DNA of 49,748 bases from Prevotella sp. (GCA_017615355.1 JAGAAJ010000139.1:1-49748), one strand, 5' to 3'. Shown: positions 1 to 8,276, counted from the stretch's first letter. Notes: generated by a model from the sequence alone, not told the origin. Made by a program: numbers and translations.

Positions 1-1
1 G

Positions 2-430
2 ACCGACCGCGACTACTACACCAACTCCAACCACGTGCCCGTCTACTACAAGTGCTCGGCTCGCCACAAGGCCGAGGTGGAGGCACCCTATCACGACCTG
101 ACTCGCGGTGGTCATATCTTCTACGTCGAGATTGACGGCGATGCCACTCACAACCCGCAGGTGATTATGTCGGTTGTTGACATGATGGACCGCCTGAACA
201 TGGGCTATGGCTCCGTGAACCACAACCGCAACCGCTGCATGGACTGCGGCTACGAGAACGCTGCGCCCAACCTGAAGGAGTGTCCCCGTTGTGGTTCAAA
301 GAACATCGACCGCCTGCAGCGTATCACGGGCTATCTCGTGGGCACTACCGACCGCTGGAACTCCGGCAAGCTGGCCGAGCTCAACGACCGCGTCACCCAT
401 ATCGACGACGGTGAGCAGAGCCTGTTCTAA
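2..430 (+). CDS. nrdD: Anaerobic ribonucleoside-triphosphate reductase, C-terminal part
   Basis: This is the last 142 codons of a gene that begins before the window; the frame is open from base 2. The product makes deoxyribonucleotides from NTPs without oxygen, using a glycyl radical installed by NrdG. Visible signatures are the YYTNSNHVPV motif near the start, a four-cysteine zinc site (CMDCGYENAAP followed by CPRCGSKN), and the C-terminal glycyl-radical loop RITGYLVGTTDRWNSGK, in which the Gly after RIT is the expected radical site. No nrdG follows; the next gene is on the other strand after a strong hairpin terminator. Identification of the family is secure; the missing N-terminus cannot be judged. 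Confidence 0.96.
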   Translation, partial: TDRDYYTNSNHVPVYYKCSARHKAEVEAPYHDLTRGGHIFYVEIDGDATHNPQVIMSVVDMMDRLNMGYGSVNHNRNRCMDCGYENAAPNLKECPRCGSKNIDRLQRITGYLVGTTDRWNSGKLAELNDRVTHIDDGEQSLF

Positions 431-439
431 AATAGAGAC

Positions 440-470
440 GCCCGTCGGAATTTCCGACGGGCGCTTTCTT
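440..470 (+). terminator. Rho-independent terminator after nrdD
   Basis: A perfect 9-bp stem, GCCCGTCGG (440-448) with CCGACGGGC (454-462), is followed by a T-rich stretch TTTCTTTGTT. It starts 9 bases after the nrdD stop. On the minus strand the same hairpin is followed by a weaker run (CTCTATTTTA), so it may also stop transcription from the GH5 gene. Confidence 0.85.
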
Positions 471-533
471 TGTTAACGGTAAATGGTCCGCTCGACCCAG
501 AGGGGCGCTTGCTACCGTAGGGCCGCAAGAATA

Positions 534-2105
534 TCATGGAGCCTTGTTATAGATGCTCTCCAGCGTGTAGCTGGTGTCGTCGCTCGTGGCGGCCTTGATC
601 ATGGTCTTTACAAGTGACTCCAGGTTGTTCAGGTAGGTGCCGTCCTTGTGGTTGAAGTAGCCGTGGTGCTCGTTGCCGCCACCTGTTGAGTTGTTGTCCC
701 ATATGCAGAGGGGTAGGTTGTAGGTGTGGGCTGCACGGCAGACGTACTCCAGATAGTAGTTGCGGAAGAGGTTCGAGCGGTCGGTTTTTTGCATCACGCA
801 GCCATATTCGCCGATGTAGACGGGGATGTTGTTGGCGATGAACTTCTCCTGCAGCTTCTGGAAGGTCTCCACGACATGATCCTCGTTGCTGCCCTCCACG
901 TATTTGCCGGCAGCGGCGGTGTGGCCCCACTCCGTCTTGCCATCGGTATTCTCAGGTGTCAGGGTGAAGTTGCTGGGGTCGTAGAAGTGCACGCTCACCA
1001 TGATGTGGTTGGCGGGGTCGTCGGGCAGTTTGAAGCTGCTCTGAAGCACGAAGGTCGGGCTCGAGGCATAGCCGGGCACGCCAATCCAGCGAGTGGCATT
1101 GTTGCCGCCTGTGGCACGGATGGCATCGACGGCCGTCTGGTTCCACTCGTTCAGCGTGTTATACTGCTTGCCGCCGTCGGTACGGTTGGCACCCCAGCCC
1201 CACTGGCCGTCCTGCACCTCGTTGAACGACTCGAAGAAGAGGAAGTCGCCCTTGTCCTTGAATGCCTCGGCTATCTGCGTCCACGTCTTGGCGATGCGGT
1301 CCTTCACCTGGTCGTTGATGATATTGTTCGAGGCGGCGCTCTTGATGTCCTGCCAGTATTCGTCGTGGTGCATGTTCAGGATGACGTTCAGCCCGGCCTG
1401 CTCGGCCCAGTCCACATTCTGCTTCACCTCAGCCATATAATTGGCGTCGATGGTCCAGGGATCGGCCGTCTGGTAGTTGCCCCAGGTCACGCAGATGCGC
1501 ACGGTGCTGGCGCCGGCCTTCTTCAGGTTGGTGTAGAGCGTCTGCGTAGGCGTGGCATTGTCCCAGTATCCATATTGGTTGGGCTTGCCGTCCTCGCCGC
1601 TGCTGGTGTCGAAGTGGTTGCCCAGGTTCCAGCCCCAGCCCAGCTTCTTCGTCAGGGCCGTGGCGTCGTTGTCGATGGGCTGCGGAGCGGCCTTCGTGGT
1701 GAAAGACACCTTGTAGGCGGGTGCCGATACCGTGGCGTCGGTCTTGCTGACGATGCTGCCGGCGGGGATGTCGAGCGTATAGCTCTTCCCCTCTTCCAGG
1801 GCAGGCAGGGTGACGATGACATTCATGGCCGTAGTGGTAGCCGACTGCGCCGCACACTTCGTGCCGTTCAGCGTGATGTTGGCCGACGGGCTGACCGCCA
1901 CCACATTATTATAAGACAAGGTGACCTCTGTCAGGTCAGGTGCGTTGTACTCGGCACCCTCCGTGATGCTGCACGAGCGCAGGCTGATGGTGACCTTCGG
2001 CGTTACGGGGTCATCCTCGTCGTCGTCGCCTCCGCAGGCTGCCAGTCCTGTTGTCAAGCCAATGATCATCATGGCTAATGCTGCAATTGTGTTCAATCTC
2101 TTCAT
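534..2105 (-). CDS. GH5 endoglucanase-like lipoprotein
   Basis: Predicted 523-residue exported glycoside hydrolase of family 5 acting on beta-1,4-glucans (cellulose, beta-glucan or xyloglucan). I start it at the ATG giving MKRLNTIAAL, because this yields a lipoprotein signal with LAAC and lipid Cys24, followed by an acidic linker; an upstream in-frame start lies before the promoter. Residues about 35-140 form a beta-rich Ig-like domain. The catalytic domain begins at about 153 with GWGWNLGNHFD. N295-E296 (FNEVQDG) is the expected acid/base pair and E433 (VYIGEYG) the nucleophile. The WNLGN opening resembles subfamily 4, which I cannot prove. It is divergent from the M64 gene and has its own promoter. 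Confidence 0.93.
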   Translation of the reverse strand: MKRLNTIAALAMMIIGLTTGLAACGGDDDEDDPVTPKVTISLRSCSITEGAEYNAPDLTEVTLSYNNVVAVSPSANITLNGTKCAAQSATTTAMNVIVTLPALEEGKSYTLDIPAGSIVSKTDATVSAPAYKVSFTTKAAPQPIDNDATALTKKLGWGWNLGNHFDTSSGEDGKPNQYGYWDNATPTQTLYTNLKKAGASTVRICVTWGNYQTADPWTIDANYMAEVKQNVDWAEQAGLNVILNMHHDEYWQDIKSAASNNIINDQVKDRIAKTWTQIAEAFKDKGDFLFFESFNEVQDGQWGWGANRTDGGKQYNTLNEWNQTAVDAIRATGGNNATRWIGVPGYASSPTFVLQSSFKLPDDPANHIMVSVHFYDPSNFTLTPENTDGKTEWGHTAAAGKYVEGSNEDHVVETFQKLQEKFIANNIPVYIGEYGCVMQKTDRSNLFRNYYLEYVCRAAHTYNLPLCIWDNNSTGGGNEHHGYFNHKDGTYLNNLESLVKTMIKAATSDDTSYTLESIYNKAP

Positions 2106-2153
2106 GTTTTTTTTGATGATAATTAGTAATTCTTCGTTTTCAGTTTCTCGTTG

Positions 2154-2185
2154 CAAAAATACAACTTTTCGCCTATTTAGCCAAA
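2154..2185 (-). promoter_or_regulatory. Bacteroidetes promoter for the GH5 gene
   Basis: Read on the minus strand: TTTG (2185-2182), 20 bases, then TATTTTTG (2161-2154), matching the TTTG/TAnnTTTG consensus. The ATG at 2105 is 48 bases beyond the -7 box. Confidence 0.75.
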
Positions 2186-2219
2186 TATATCGCAAAAATC
2201 TTCATTTTTCTTTTCGTCT

Positions 2220-2251
2220 TTTGTGGAAATAAAGAAAAATGTGTACATTTG
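2220..2251 (+). promoter_or_regulatory. Bacteroidetes promoter for the M64 gene
   Basis: TTTG (2220-2223), a 20-base spacer, and TACATTTG (2244-2251) fit the Bacteroidetes sigma-70 consensus exactly. The ATG chosen for the peptidase is at 2273, so the leader is very short. The box lies across the alternative upstream start at 2249, which is why that start was not used. Confidence 0.75.
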
Positions 2252-2272
2252 TGGATTGAAAAGAAAGGAAAC

Positions 2273-3634
2273 ATGAACGGAAAACATTTCTTCAACTGTA
2301 TCGTGCTGCTGACGGCCCTGCTGGCCTTCCATCTTCCTGCTGCAGCACAGACCTTCGATGAGGTCTTCGACGGACGCAACCTGCGCCTCGACTATGTCTT
2401 CGCAGGCACCAACAACACGCAGGACATCTTCTTCGAACAGGCCTACACTACGCCGCAATGGGCAGGCCGACGGGCACGGCTCACCGATATGCCCCTGCGC
2501 GGCAATGGGCAGATCAGCATGCGCGACCACAACACCGACAGCCTACTCTTCGTCCACACCTTCTCCACCCTCTTCCAGGAATGGCAGGCCACCGAGGAGG
2601 CCACCCGAGTGAAAAAGGCATTCCAGACGAGCTATAACGTGCCCATGCCGAGGAAAGCCGTCGACATCACCGTCACGCTCACCGACTTCCACGGCAAGAC
2701 GGTGGCCACCCTCACACATACCGTCGACCCTGCCGACATCCTCATCCGTCCCATCGCCCAGAACGGCATCCCCTACGACTATATCTGGAAGGGAGGCACT
2801 GGCGAACAGCCCGACATCGCCGGATGCATCGACCTGGCCATCGTGGCCGAGGGCTACACCCGCGAACAGATGGGCAAGTTCTACCGCGACTGCCAGCGCG
2901 TGGCCGACGCCCTCTTCGCACATGAGCCGTTCACGACGCTCAAGAGCCGCTTCAACATCGTCGCCGTCGCGGCAGAGTCGCTGCAGAGCGGCCCCTCGGT
3001 GCCCCATGAAGGCCGATGGAGCAGCACCCCGGCAGGCACCCACTACGACACCTTCTATACCGACCGCTATCTGATGACGCAGGACATCCACCGCCTCTAC
3101 GACCTCCTGTCGGGCGTGCCCTTCGAGCATATCATCGTCCTGGTGAACAGCGACACCTACGGCGGAGGCGGCATCTACAACCAGCTCACCGTCAGCACCA
3201 GCGACCACTTCACCTTCCAGCAGGTGCTCGTCCATGAGTTCGGCCACGCCTTTGGCGGCTTGGGCGACGAGTATTTCTACGACGACCAGTACGAGACGAT
3301 GTATCCTGCCGACACAGAGCCGTGGGAGCCCAACCTCACCACGCTGGTCGACTTCCAGAGCAAGTGGGCCGACATGCTGCCGAAGGGCACCGCCATACCC
3401 ACGCCGCCGTCGAAGGACGTCCCCTATTTCCGCAATATCCACACGGAGAAAGAGCGGCAGCTACTCAATGCCGCCACCCAGCGCGTCGGCGTCTTCGAAG
3501 GCGGCGGCTACCAGTCGCACGGCGTCTACCGCCCGGCGCAGGAGTGCCGCATGAAGATCAACGAGGTGGAGCATTTCTGCCCCGTCTGCTCTCGCGCCCT
3601 CATCCGCATCACCGACTTCTACACCAGCCACTGA
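2273..3634 (+). CDS. Peptidase family M64 (IgA-peptidase-like), secreted
   Basis: 453-residue zinc metallopeptidase. The start giving MNGKHFFNC was chosen because it supplies a signal peptide (hydrophobic core VLLTALLAFHL, cleavage after PAAAQ) and lies just behind a promoter. The N-terminal half (about 20-190) fits the beta-rich M64 N-terminal domain; the C-terminal half carries H321-E322-F-G-H325 followed by GGLGD332, the HExxHxxGxxxD zinc motif of the family. CRMKINEVEHFCPVC near the end may be a disulfide or metal cluster. Founding members cleave IgA; the substrate here is not predictable. It is divergent from a secreted GH5 and followed by a strong terminator, so it is probably transcribed alone. 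Confidence 0.92.
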   Translation: MNGKHFFNCIVLLTALLAFHLPAAAQTFDEVFDGRNLRLDYVFAGTNNTQDIFFEQAYTTPQWAGRRARLTDMPLRGNGQISMRDHNTDSLLFVHTFSTLFQEWQATEEATRVKKAFQTSYNVPMPRKAVDITVTLTDFHGKTVATLTHTVDPADILIRPIAQNGIPYDYIWKGGTGEQPDIAGCIDLAIVAEGYTREQMGKFYRDCQRVADALFAHEPFTTLKSRFNIVAVAAESLQSGPSVPHEGRWSSTPAGTHYDTFYTDRYLMTQDIHRLYDLLSGVPFEHIIVLVNSDTYGGGGIYNQLTVSTSDHFTFQQVLVHEFGHAFGGLGDEYFYDDQYETMYPADTEPWEPNLTTLVDFQSKWADMLPKGTAIPTPPSKDVPYFRNIHTEKERQLLNAATQRVGVFEGGGYQSHGVYRPAQECRMKINEVEHFCPVCSRALIRITDFYTSH

Positions 3635-3658
3635 GGCATATGAGGCATAAAGAAAAGC

Positions 3659-3690
3659 GCCTCTCAACGAAAGCTGAGAGGCATTTTTTC
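3659..3690. terminator. Bidirectional terminator between the M64 gene and folK
   Basis: An 8-bp stem, GCCTCTCA (3659-3666) with TGAGAGGC (3675-3682), is followed on the plus strand by ATTTTTTC. On the minus strand it is followed by GCTTTTCTTT, so it can end both the M64 gene and the folK operon, which converge here. Confidence 0.85.
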
Positions 3691-3693
3691 GTC

Positions 3694-4140
3694 CTAATCC
3701 TTGAGGATTTCCTGCAAAGGAACGGTGACGAAGGGTCGCTCGTTCATGTGCGGGTGGGGAATGGTGAGCGTGGGTGTGTGGAGGGTGATGTCGTCGTAGA
3801 GCAGGATGTCGATGTCGATGGGACGGTCGTGATAGACGTCGGCCTGGCCTGCTGTGCGCTGGGTGGCATGACGGCTGTCCTTGCCCATCTGGCGCTCGAT
3901 GCGCTGGGTGGTGCGCAGCAGGCGGTGCGGCGTCAAAGTGGTGTGGATGCAGACGACGGCATTGACAAAGGCATTCTCTGACTCGAAGCCCCAGGGCTCG
4001 GAATAGAAGAGAGCAGACTGGCGCACAAGGGTGCCTGCCTGCTCTGCTATGAGTGCTATCGCACGGCTGATGTTGGCCTCCCTGTCACCCAGGTTTGACC
4101 CCAAGCCAAGATACACTGTGTGTAGGGTTTCAGGTTTCAA
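3694..4140 (-). CDS. folK: 6-hydroxymethyl-7,8-dihydropterin pyrophosphokinase
   Basis: 148 residues, normal for HPPK. It transfers pyrophosphate from ATP to hydroxymethyl-dihydropterin in folate synthesis. Signatures are VYLGLGSNLGDR at the N-terminus, FVNAVV, the metal and substrate segment RPIDIDILLYDD, and PHPHMNERPFV. The start is unusual: an in-frame TGA at 4146-4144 leaves only the TTG at 4140 (MKPETLHT) or the GTG at 4116, just before YLGLGS. Most HPPKs begin close to YLGLG, so GTG is a serious alternative. The extra residues at the TTG start are encoded by a heptamer repeat that also contains the queA stop codon. Last gene of the ftsX-to-folK operon. Confidence 0.95.
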   Translation of the reverse strand: MKPETLHTVYLGLGSNLGDREANISRAIALIAEQAGTLVRQSALFYSEPWGFESENAFVNAVVCIHTTLTPHRLLRTTQRIERQMGKDSRHATQRTAGQADVYHDRPIDIDILLYDDITLHTPTLTIPHPHMNERPFVTVPLQEILKD

Positions 4141-4160
4141 GTTTCAGGATTCAATGGTCA
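4126..4160 (-). repeat. Heptamer array at the queA/folK junction
   Basis: Five consecutive 7-mers on the plus strand: GGTTTCA, GGTTTCA, AGTTTCA, GGATTCA, ATGGTCA. On the coding strand the array starts with the TGA stop of queA and runs through the TTG start into the first codons of folK. Confidence 0.8.
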
Positions 4161-5300
4161 ATCGTCGAGGATGAGCATGGCGTCGCCGTAGCAGCCGAAC
4201 TTGAAGTCGTTCTTGAGTGCCAGCTCGTAGGCCTTGATGCAGAGGTCGTAGCCGGCGAAGGCGGCTGTGCTCATCATCATCGTCGACTCGGGATGGTAGA
4301 AGTTGACGACCATGGCGTCGGCCAGGCCGAACTCGTAAGGCGGGAAGATGAAGCGGTTGGTCCAGCCGTCGTATTCCTTCAGCAGACCGTCGGTGCCGAC
4401 GGCGCTCTCTGTGGCACGTGCCGTGCTGGCTCCCACCACGCATACCTTGTTGCCGTCGAGCTTGGACTGGTTGACAATCTTGCAAGCCTCGTGGCCGATG
4501 ATCATCTGTTCGCTGTTCATCTTGTGCTTCGTGAGGTCTTCCACCTCGATGGCATCGAAGGCGCCCAGCGAGCAGTGCAGGGTGATGAAGGCTTTGTTCA
4601 GGCCGCGTATCTCCATGATCTTCAGCAGCTCACGGCTGAAGTGCAGGCCTGTGGACGGTGCCGTGACGGCTCCCTCGTTGGCGGCGAAGATGGTCTGGAA
4701 ATTCTCCGTGTCGTCGGCATCGGCAGGACGGCGTTCCACGATGTATCGGGGCAGCGGTGCCGTGCCCAGGGAGAAGAGCTCGCGCTTGAACTCGTCGTGC
4801 GGACAGTCGTAGAGGAAGCGCAGGGTGCGACCGCGGCTGGTGGTGTTGTCGATGACCTCGGCCACCATGGGGCCTTCGCCGTCGAAGAAGAGCTTGTTGC
4901 CGATGCGGATCTTGCGTGCCGGCTCCACCAGCACGTCCCACAGGCGCAGCTCCTCGTTCAGTTCGCGCAACAGAAACACCTCTATCTGTGCGTCGGTCTT
5001 CTCCTTCGTGCCGAAGAGACGTGCAGGAAAGACCTTGGTGTCGTTGAAGATGAAGGTGTCGCCCTCGTGGAAATAGTTCACGATGTCGCGGAACACGATG
5101 GGCTCGGTGGTGTCATTGCCTTTGGCATCCTTCTGCCAGAGGTCGATGGCCTGGCTCTTGCGGTGAACCACCATGAGGCGACAACGGTCGCGCTGATAGA
5201 TGCGCTCCACGGTGCCGTCCTCGTTGTTGAAGACACGGTGCGGCGGGTAGAGGGCGATCTGCTCGTCGGGCAGCTTGAATCTGAATTGCGATAGTTTCAT
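4158..5300 (-). CDS. queA: S-adenosylmethionine:tRNA ribosyltransferase-isomerase
   Basis: 380 residues. QueA moves the ribosyl part of SAM onto 7-aminomethyl-7-deazaguanine in tRNA to form epoxyqueuosine, the penultimate queuosine step. Recognised by KLSQFRFKLPDEQIALYPP at the N-terminus, HEGDTFIFNDTKVFPARL, and APSTGLHFS in the middle. The start was set at the ATG giving MKLSQFRFK, 11 bases after the truB stop; a further upstream start would overlap truB and add a non-conserved extension encoded by a repeat. The gene lies between truB and folK in the housekeeping operon. No other queuosine genes are visible here. Confidence 0.95.
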   Translation of the reverse strand: MKLSQFRFKLPDEQIALYPPHRVFNNEDGTVERIYQRDRCRLMVVHRKSQAIDLWQKDAKGNDTTEPIVFRDIVNYFHEGDTFIFNDTKVFPARLFGTKEKTDAQIEVFLLRELNEELRLWDVLVEPARKIRIGNKLFFDGEGPMVAEVIDNTTSRGRTLRFLYDCPHDEFKRELFSLGTAPLPRYIVERRPADADDTENFQTIFAANEGAVTAPSTGLHFSRELLKIMEIRGLNKAFITLHCSLGAFDAIEVEDLTKHKMNSEQMIIGHEACKIVNQSKLDGNKVCVVGASTARATESAVGTDGLLKEYDGWTNRFIFPPYEFGLADAMVVNFYHPESTMMMSTAAFAGYDLCIKAYELALKNDFKFGCYGDAMLILDD

Positions 5301-5305
5301 ATTTT

Positions 5306-5348
5306 TTGTTCTTATGTCTTTATGTCTAAACAACTTGTTCTTATGTCT
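5306..5348 (-). repeat. Octamer array at the truB/queA junction
   Basis: TTATGTCT occurs three times (5312-5319, 5320-5327 directly adjacent, and 5341-5348). The larger unit TTGTTCTTATGTCT is repeated at 5306-5319 and 5335-5348. The array contains the truB stop (5312-5314) and encodes the duplicated end of TruB, LDIRTS then LDIKT. Confidence 0.75.
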
Positions 5349-6034
5349 AAACTATCCAGCCAATGAGGGAACTCGTCGAAGGTGAGGCATTGCTCTATCC
5401 TCAGGTCGCCGACGCGGGTGCGGCAGAGGGCGGTGAGGAAGGCGCCGGAGCCCAGGGCCTCGCCGATGTCGCGGGCCAGGGCGCGGATGTAGGTGCCCTT
5501 GCCACATACCACGCGGATGCTCATCTGCATCGTCTGCGGGTCGAAGGAGAGGAGCTCTATCTCGTCGATGCGGATGGTCTTGGCCGCCAGCTGCACGTCG
5601 TCGCCGCGGCGTGCCAGCTTATAGGCGCGGTCGCCACCGATGTTGCATGCGCTGTAGACGGGCGGCACCTGCTGAATCTCGCCAACGAAACGGGTGAGCA
5701 CCTGCTCTATCAGCTCGCGGGTGATGTGGCGGGTGGGGTAGGTCATATTTACTGTGTGCTCGCGGTCATAGCTGGCGGTAGTAGCACCCAGCTGCAGGGT
5801 GGCCGTATATTCCTTTGTGGCCTGCTGCAGCTGCTCGATGCGTTTTGTGGCCTTCCCGGTACAGAGAATCAATACGCCCGTGGCCAAGGGGTCGAGCGTG
5901 CCGGCATGACCTGTCTTCAGGCGCTTCACATGGAGTGCCTTCGACAAACGGGTGCGCACATACGCCAGTGCCCCGAATGACGACATGCCGTAGGGCTTGT
6001 TGATGCCGATGATTTCTCCTTCCTGGAAATTCAT
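5312..6034 (-). CDS. truB: tRNA pseudouridine synthase B
   Basis: 240 residues, normal length. It isomerises U55 to pseudouridine in the T-loop of tRNAs. The signature GHAGTLDPLATGVL holds the catalytic Asp48; KPYGMSSF near the N-terminus and the later RVVCGKGTYIRALARDIG also match the family. The last residues, SLDIRTSCLDIKT, are a duplication encoded by a short tandem repeat rather than conserved sequence. It sits between uppP and queA, a frequent Bacteroidetes order. Confidence 0.96.
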   Translation of the reverse strand: MNFQEGEIIGINKPYGMSSFGALAYVRTRLSKALHVKRLKTGHAGTLDPLATGVLILCTGKATKRIEQLQQATKEYTATLQLGATTASYDREHTVNMTYPTRHITRELIEQVLTRFVGEIQQVPPVYSACNIGGDRAYKLARRGDDVQLAAKTIRIDEIELLSFDPQTMQMSIRVVCGKGTYIRALARDIGEALGSGAFLTALCRTRVGDLRIEQCLTFDEFPHWLDSLDIRTSCLDIKT

Positions 6035-6037
6035 ATA

Positions 6038-6059
6038 CCAGTCTTACTAGTGATACTAG
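6038..6059 (-). repeat. CTAG nonamers at the uppP/truB junction
   Basis: Three units spaced exactly 9 bases apart on the plus strand: CCAGTCTTA, CTAGTGATA, CTAGAATAA. The last CTAG supplies the TAG stop of uppP (6056-6058). The same unit type, CTAGTNNNN, recurs in ispG at 39200-39248. Confidence 0.6.
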
Positions 6060-6853
6060 AATAAGCTGTAGATGATGGCGATGGTGCCTATGATGGCGCA
6101 GTAGATGCCGAAGTAGACCAGTTTGCCTTTCTTTACGATGTTAATCATCCATTTGCAGGCGAAGCAGCCGCTGATGAAAGCGGCAAGGAAGCCAACAGCC
6201 ATCGGCACGGCACCGACGCCGCCGAAGGTCTCTTCACCCGTGATGAAGTCCTTCACGCTGAGCAGTGCCTGGCCCAGGATGGGCGGGATGACCATCAGGA
6301 ACGAGAACTGTGCCAGTCGCTCTTTCTTGTTGCCCAGCAGCAGACCCGTAGCGATGGTGCTGCCCGAGCGGGAGATGCCCGGCAGTACGGCGACGGCCTG
6401 TGCGATGCCCATGATGAAGGCGTCGACGGGACTGAGGTGCTCTTTTTTGCGCGGACGTGCGTAATAGGTAAAGATGAGCAGGGCAGCAGTCACCATCAGA
6501 CAGCAGCCCACCAAGAGGATGTTGCCTGTGAAGAACGCCTCGATCTGGTCTTTGAACAGGAAACCGACAACGGCCACCGGAATCATCGAGATGATGATGT
6601 TGATGACGTATTTCGTCTCCTCATTCATCTTGCATTTGAAAAGACCCTTCAGAATCCAGTCAATCTCTTTCCACAAGATGACGAGCGTAGACAACACCGT
6701 GGCTACGTGGAGCATCACGTCGAAGGTGAGATTCTCCTCCATCTTCACGCCGAGAATGGCGTTGCCCAGCTCCAGGTGTCCGCTGCTGCTGACGGGCAGA
6801 TACTCAGTCAGACCCTGTATGATGCCCATGATAAGGGCTTGTAACCAATCCAT
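6056..6853 (-). CDS. uppP: Undecaprenyl-diphosphate phosphatase
   Basis: 265-residue integral membrane enzyme of the BacA/UppP family. It dephosphorylates undecaprenyl pyrophosphate so that the lipid carrier for peptidoglycan and surface glycans can be reused; loss or overproduction alters bacitracin sensitivity. Both hallmark motifs are present: [13 protein letters not shown] (about 14-26, with Glu17) and [10 protein letters not shown] (about 158-167, with Arg162). Around seven hydrophobic segments are visible. It begins 3 bases after the DUF3098 gene, implying co-translation. Confidence 0.97.
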   Translation of the reverse strand: MDWLQALIMGIIQGLTEYLPVSSSGHLELGNAILGVKMEENLTFDVMLHVATVLSTLVILWKEIDWILKGLFKCKMNEETKYVINIIISMIPVAVVGFLFKDQIEAFFTGNILLVGCCLMVTAALLIFTYYARPRKKEHLSPVDAFIMGIAQAVAVLPGISRSGSTIATGLLLGNKKERLAQFSFLMVIPPILGQALLSVKDFITGEETFGGVGAVPMAVGFLAAFISGCFACKWMINIVKKGKLVYFGIYCAIIGTIAIIYSLF

Positions 6854-6856
6854 CGT

Positions 6857-7126
6857 TTATTCCTTTTCGAGTTTAGCGTCTTTGTGTTTCTGCCAAGGGA
6901 ATCCTTTATCGGGATTGTGCACCACAGCGTAGATCATCGAAACGAAGCCGAGGAAGCACACCACGGGTGCAATCTTGATGCGGCGTGCGCTGAAGATGTC
7001 GGGGTTGTAGGCGTCGGGTGTCGTCGAGTCGCCACCCATCAGTATAAAGCCGATGATGACAACGAGCATCCCCACGCCGAGGAGGATGAAGTTCATCCTG
7101 CCAAAAGCAAAATCTTTCTTGTCCAT
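6857..7126 (-). CDS. DUF3098 small membrane protein
   Basis: 89 residues with two predicted membrane segments (about 12-31 and 52-68). The opening DFAFGRMNFILLGVGMLVVIIGF and a later SARRIKIAPVVC match the Bacteroidetes DUF3098 family. Function is unknown. Its position directly between ftsX and uppP is typical of the phylum and suggests a role linked to the cell envelope or division, but nothing in the sequence shows a mechanism. Confidence 0.9.
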   Translation of the reverse strand: MDKKDFAFGRMNFILLGVGMLVVIIGFILMGGDSTTPDAYNPDIFSARRIKIAPVVCFLGFVSMIYAVVHNPDKGFPWQKHKDAKLEKE

Positions 7127-7172
7127 ATCGTAAATAATTCTATATTCTTACTTCTTACTCGGCAAAGCCGAT

Positions 7173-7235
7173 AACTCTTAACTCTCAACTCTCAACTCTT
7201 AACTCTCAACTCTCAACTCTTAACTCTCAACTCTT
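7173..7235 (-). repeat. Heptamer array after ftsX
   Basis: Nine uninterrupted 7-mers, each AACTCTC or AACTCTT, occupy 7173-7235. On the coding strand the array begins within the ftsX TAA stop and fills most of the gap to the DUF3098 gene. The same heptamer, shifted in phase as CTCAACT, occurs inside the coding sequence at 8830-8878. Confidence 0.92.
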
Positions 7236-8112
7236 AATTTTTGTACAGCTCCCCAGCCGTCATGCGCAGGAACTTGTTCACCGACAGCCATGTGCAGAAC
7301 AGCATGATGGCGAAGCCGAAGACGAAGACGGCGGCGATGGTGATGACCACGTCGCTCCACGTGATGAGCTGGGCAAGGCTGTTCTGATAGCGGTAGAGGG
7401 AATATCCAATCACCACCAGCACGATGCTGGCCAGCAGCGACGAGATGAGGCCGATGACGATGCTACGCACGAGGAAAGGCCGGCGGATAAACGACCAGCG
7501 GGCTCCCACCAGTTTCATGGTGTGGATGGTGAAGCGACGGGCATAGACGCCCAGCTGCACAGAGTTGCTGATAAGGGTGTAGCAGATAAAGATGAGCAAT
7601 GCCGACAGCACCAGTAGCACCAGGTTGACGTAGTTCAGCTTGTGGTCGGCGGCGTCTATCTCATCCTGCGCGTAGTACACGTCGGTGACGAGTGAGTCGG
7701 TCTTCAGGGCCCTCGCCAGTCGTGCCAGCGAGTCAGAGTTGGCATAGTTGGCGTTCAGCTGTATCTTAATCTCGGCCTGGAAGGGATTGACGCCGGCAAA
7801 CTCCACGGGGTCGGCACCCAGCTCTTCGGTCATAATGGCCAGTGCCTCGTCAGCGCTGACATAGTACACCTGATGGGCATAAGGCCGCTGTTGCAGGCTT
7901 GAGGCTAACCGCTGCCCATCGCTGACGCTGACCGTGTCGCCAAGCACGATGTTCATCGACATGTTCTCCCTGACGTAGGTAGAGAGATTCCGCGTAGTAA
8001 GCACGATGGCCACCACGATGCCCAACAGTGTAAGCACCATCGTGGTGCTAATGCACAATGATATGGCCTGCATGCCAAGGTGGCGGCCGGCCTGTCTTTT
8101 TCTTCTCTTCAT
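7234..8112 (-). CDS. ftsX: Cell division protein FtsX-like permease
   Basis: 292 residues with the FtsX layout: basic cytoplasmic start (MKRRKRQAGRH), a first membrane helix (about 18-40), a periplasmic domain to about 165, then three membrane helices. With FtsE it forms an ABC-type complex that couples division to peptidoglycan hydrolase activation; no ftsE is next to it, which is common in Bacteroidetes. I prefer the ATG at 8112 because the upstream TTG at 8136 would lie at or before the transcription start expected from the promoter. First gene of the operon that runs to folK. Confidence 0.92.
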   Translation of the reverse strand: MKRRKRQAGRHLGMQAISLCISTTMVLTLLGIVVAIVLTTRNLSTYVRENMSMNIVLGDTVSVSDGQRLASSLQQRPYAHQVYYVSADEALAIMTEELGADPVEFAGVNPFQAEIKIQLNANYANSDSLARLARALKTDSLVTDVYYAQDEIDAADHKLNYVNLVLLVLSALLIFICYTLISNSVQLGVYARRFTIHTMKLVGARWSFIRRPFLVRSIVIGLISSLLASIVLVVIGYSLYRYQNSLAQLITWSDVVITIAAVFVFGFAIMLFCTWLSVNKFLRMTAGELYKN

Positions 8113-8144
8113 TTTGAAACGGGCATAATCTGCCAATTACGCTG

Positions 8145-8152
8145 CAAAGGTA
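8145..8152 (-). promoter_or_regulatory. -7 box for the ftsX operon
   Basis: TACCTTTG on the minus strand (8152-8145) fits TAnnTTTG. No good -33 TTG is visible at the expected distance. It supports the ftsX start at 8112. Confidence 0.55.
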
Positions 8153-8268
8153 GTCATTTCTTTGAAGTTTAGTCACTTTGATTTGACTTTGTCATACGGC
8201 GTTAAATTTATTTAACATAATGTATGCAGATGAAAGTGATGTCCATGAGGTAATTGGAAAATTATTTG

Positions 8269-8276
8269 TATTTTTG
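8269..8276 (+). promoter_or_regulatory. Possible -7 box for the lipoprotein gene
   Basis: TATTTTTG fits TAnnTTTG and lies 50 bases before the GTG start at 8327. The -33 element is weak (TTG at 8254-8256 is too close). Confidence 0.45.

Noticed and set aside
726-2078. Long open frame (450 codons) antisense to the GH5 gene
   Set aside because: It is the mirror frame of a well-supported gene, has no family motifs, and is rich in the Val/Gly/Leu/Arg pattern typical of antisense frames in G/C-rich DNA. The same applies to 2543-3442, 4095-5294, 39689-40957 and 45366-46823.
7173-7235. Possible CRISPR or clustered regulatory sites
   Set aside because: A continuous 7-bp tandem repeat with no spacers.
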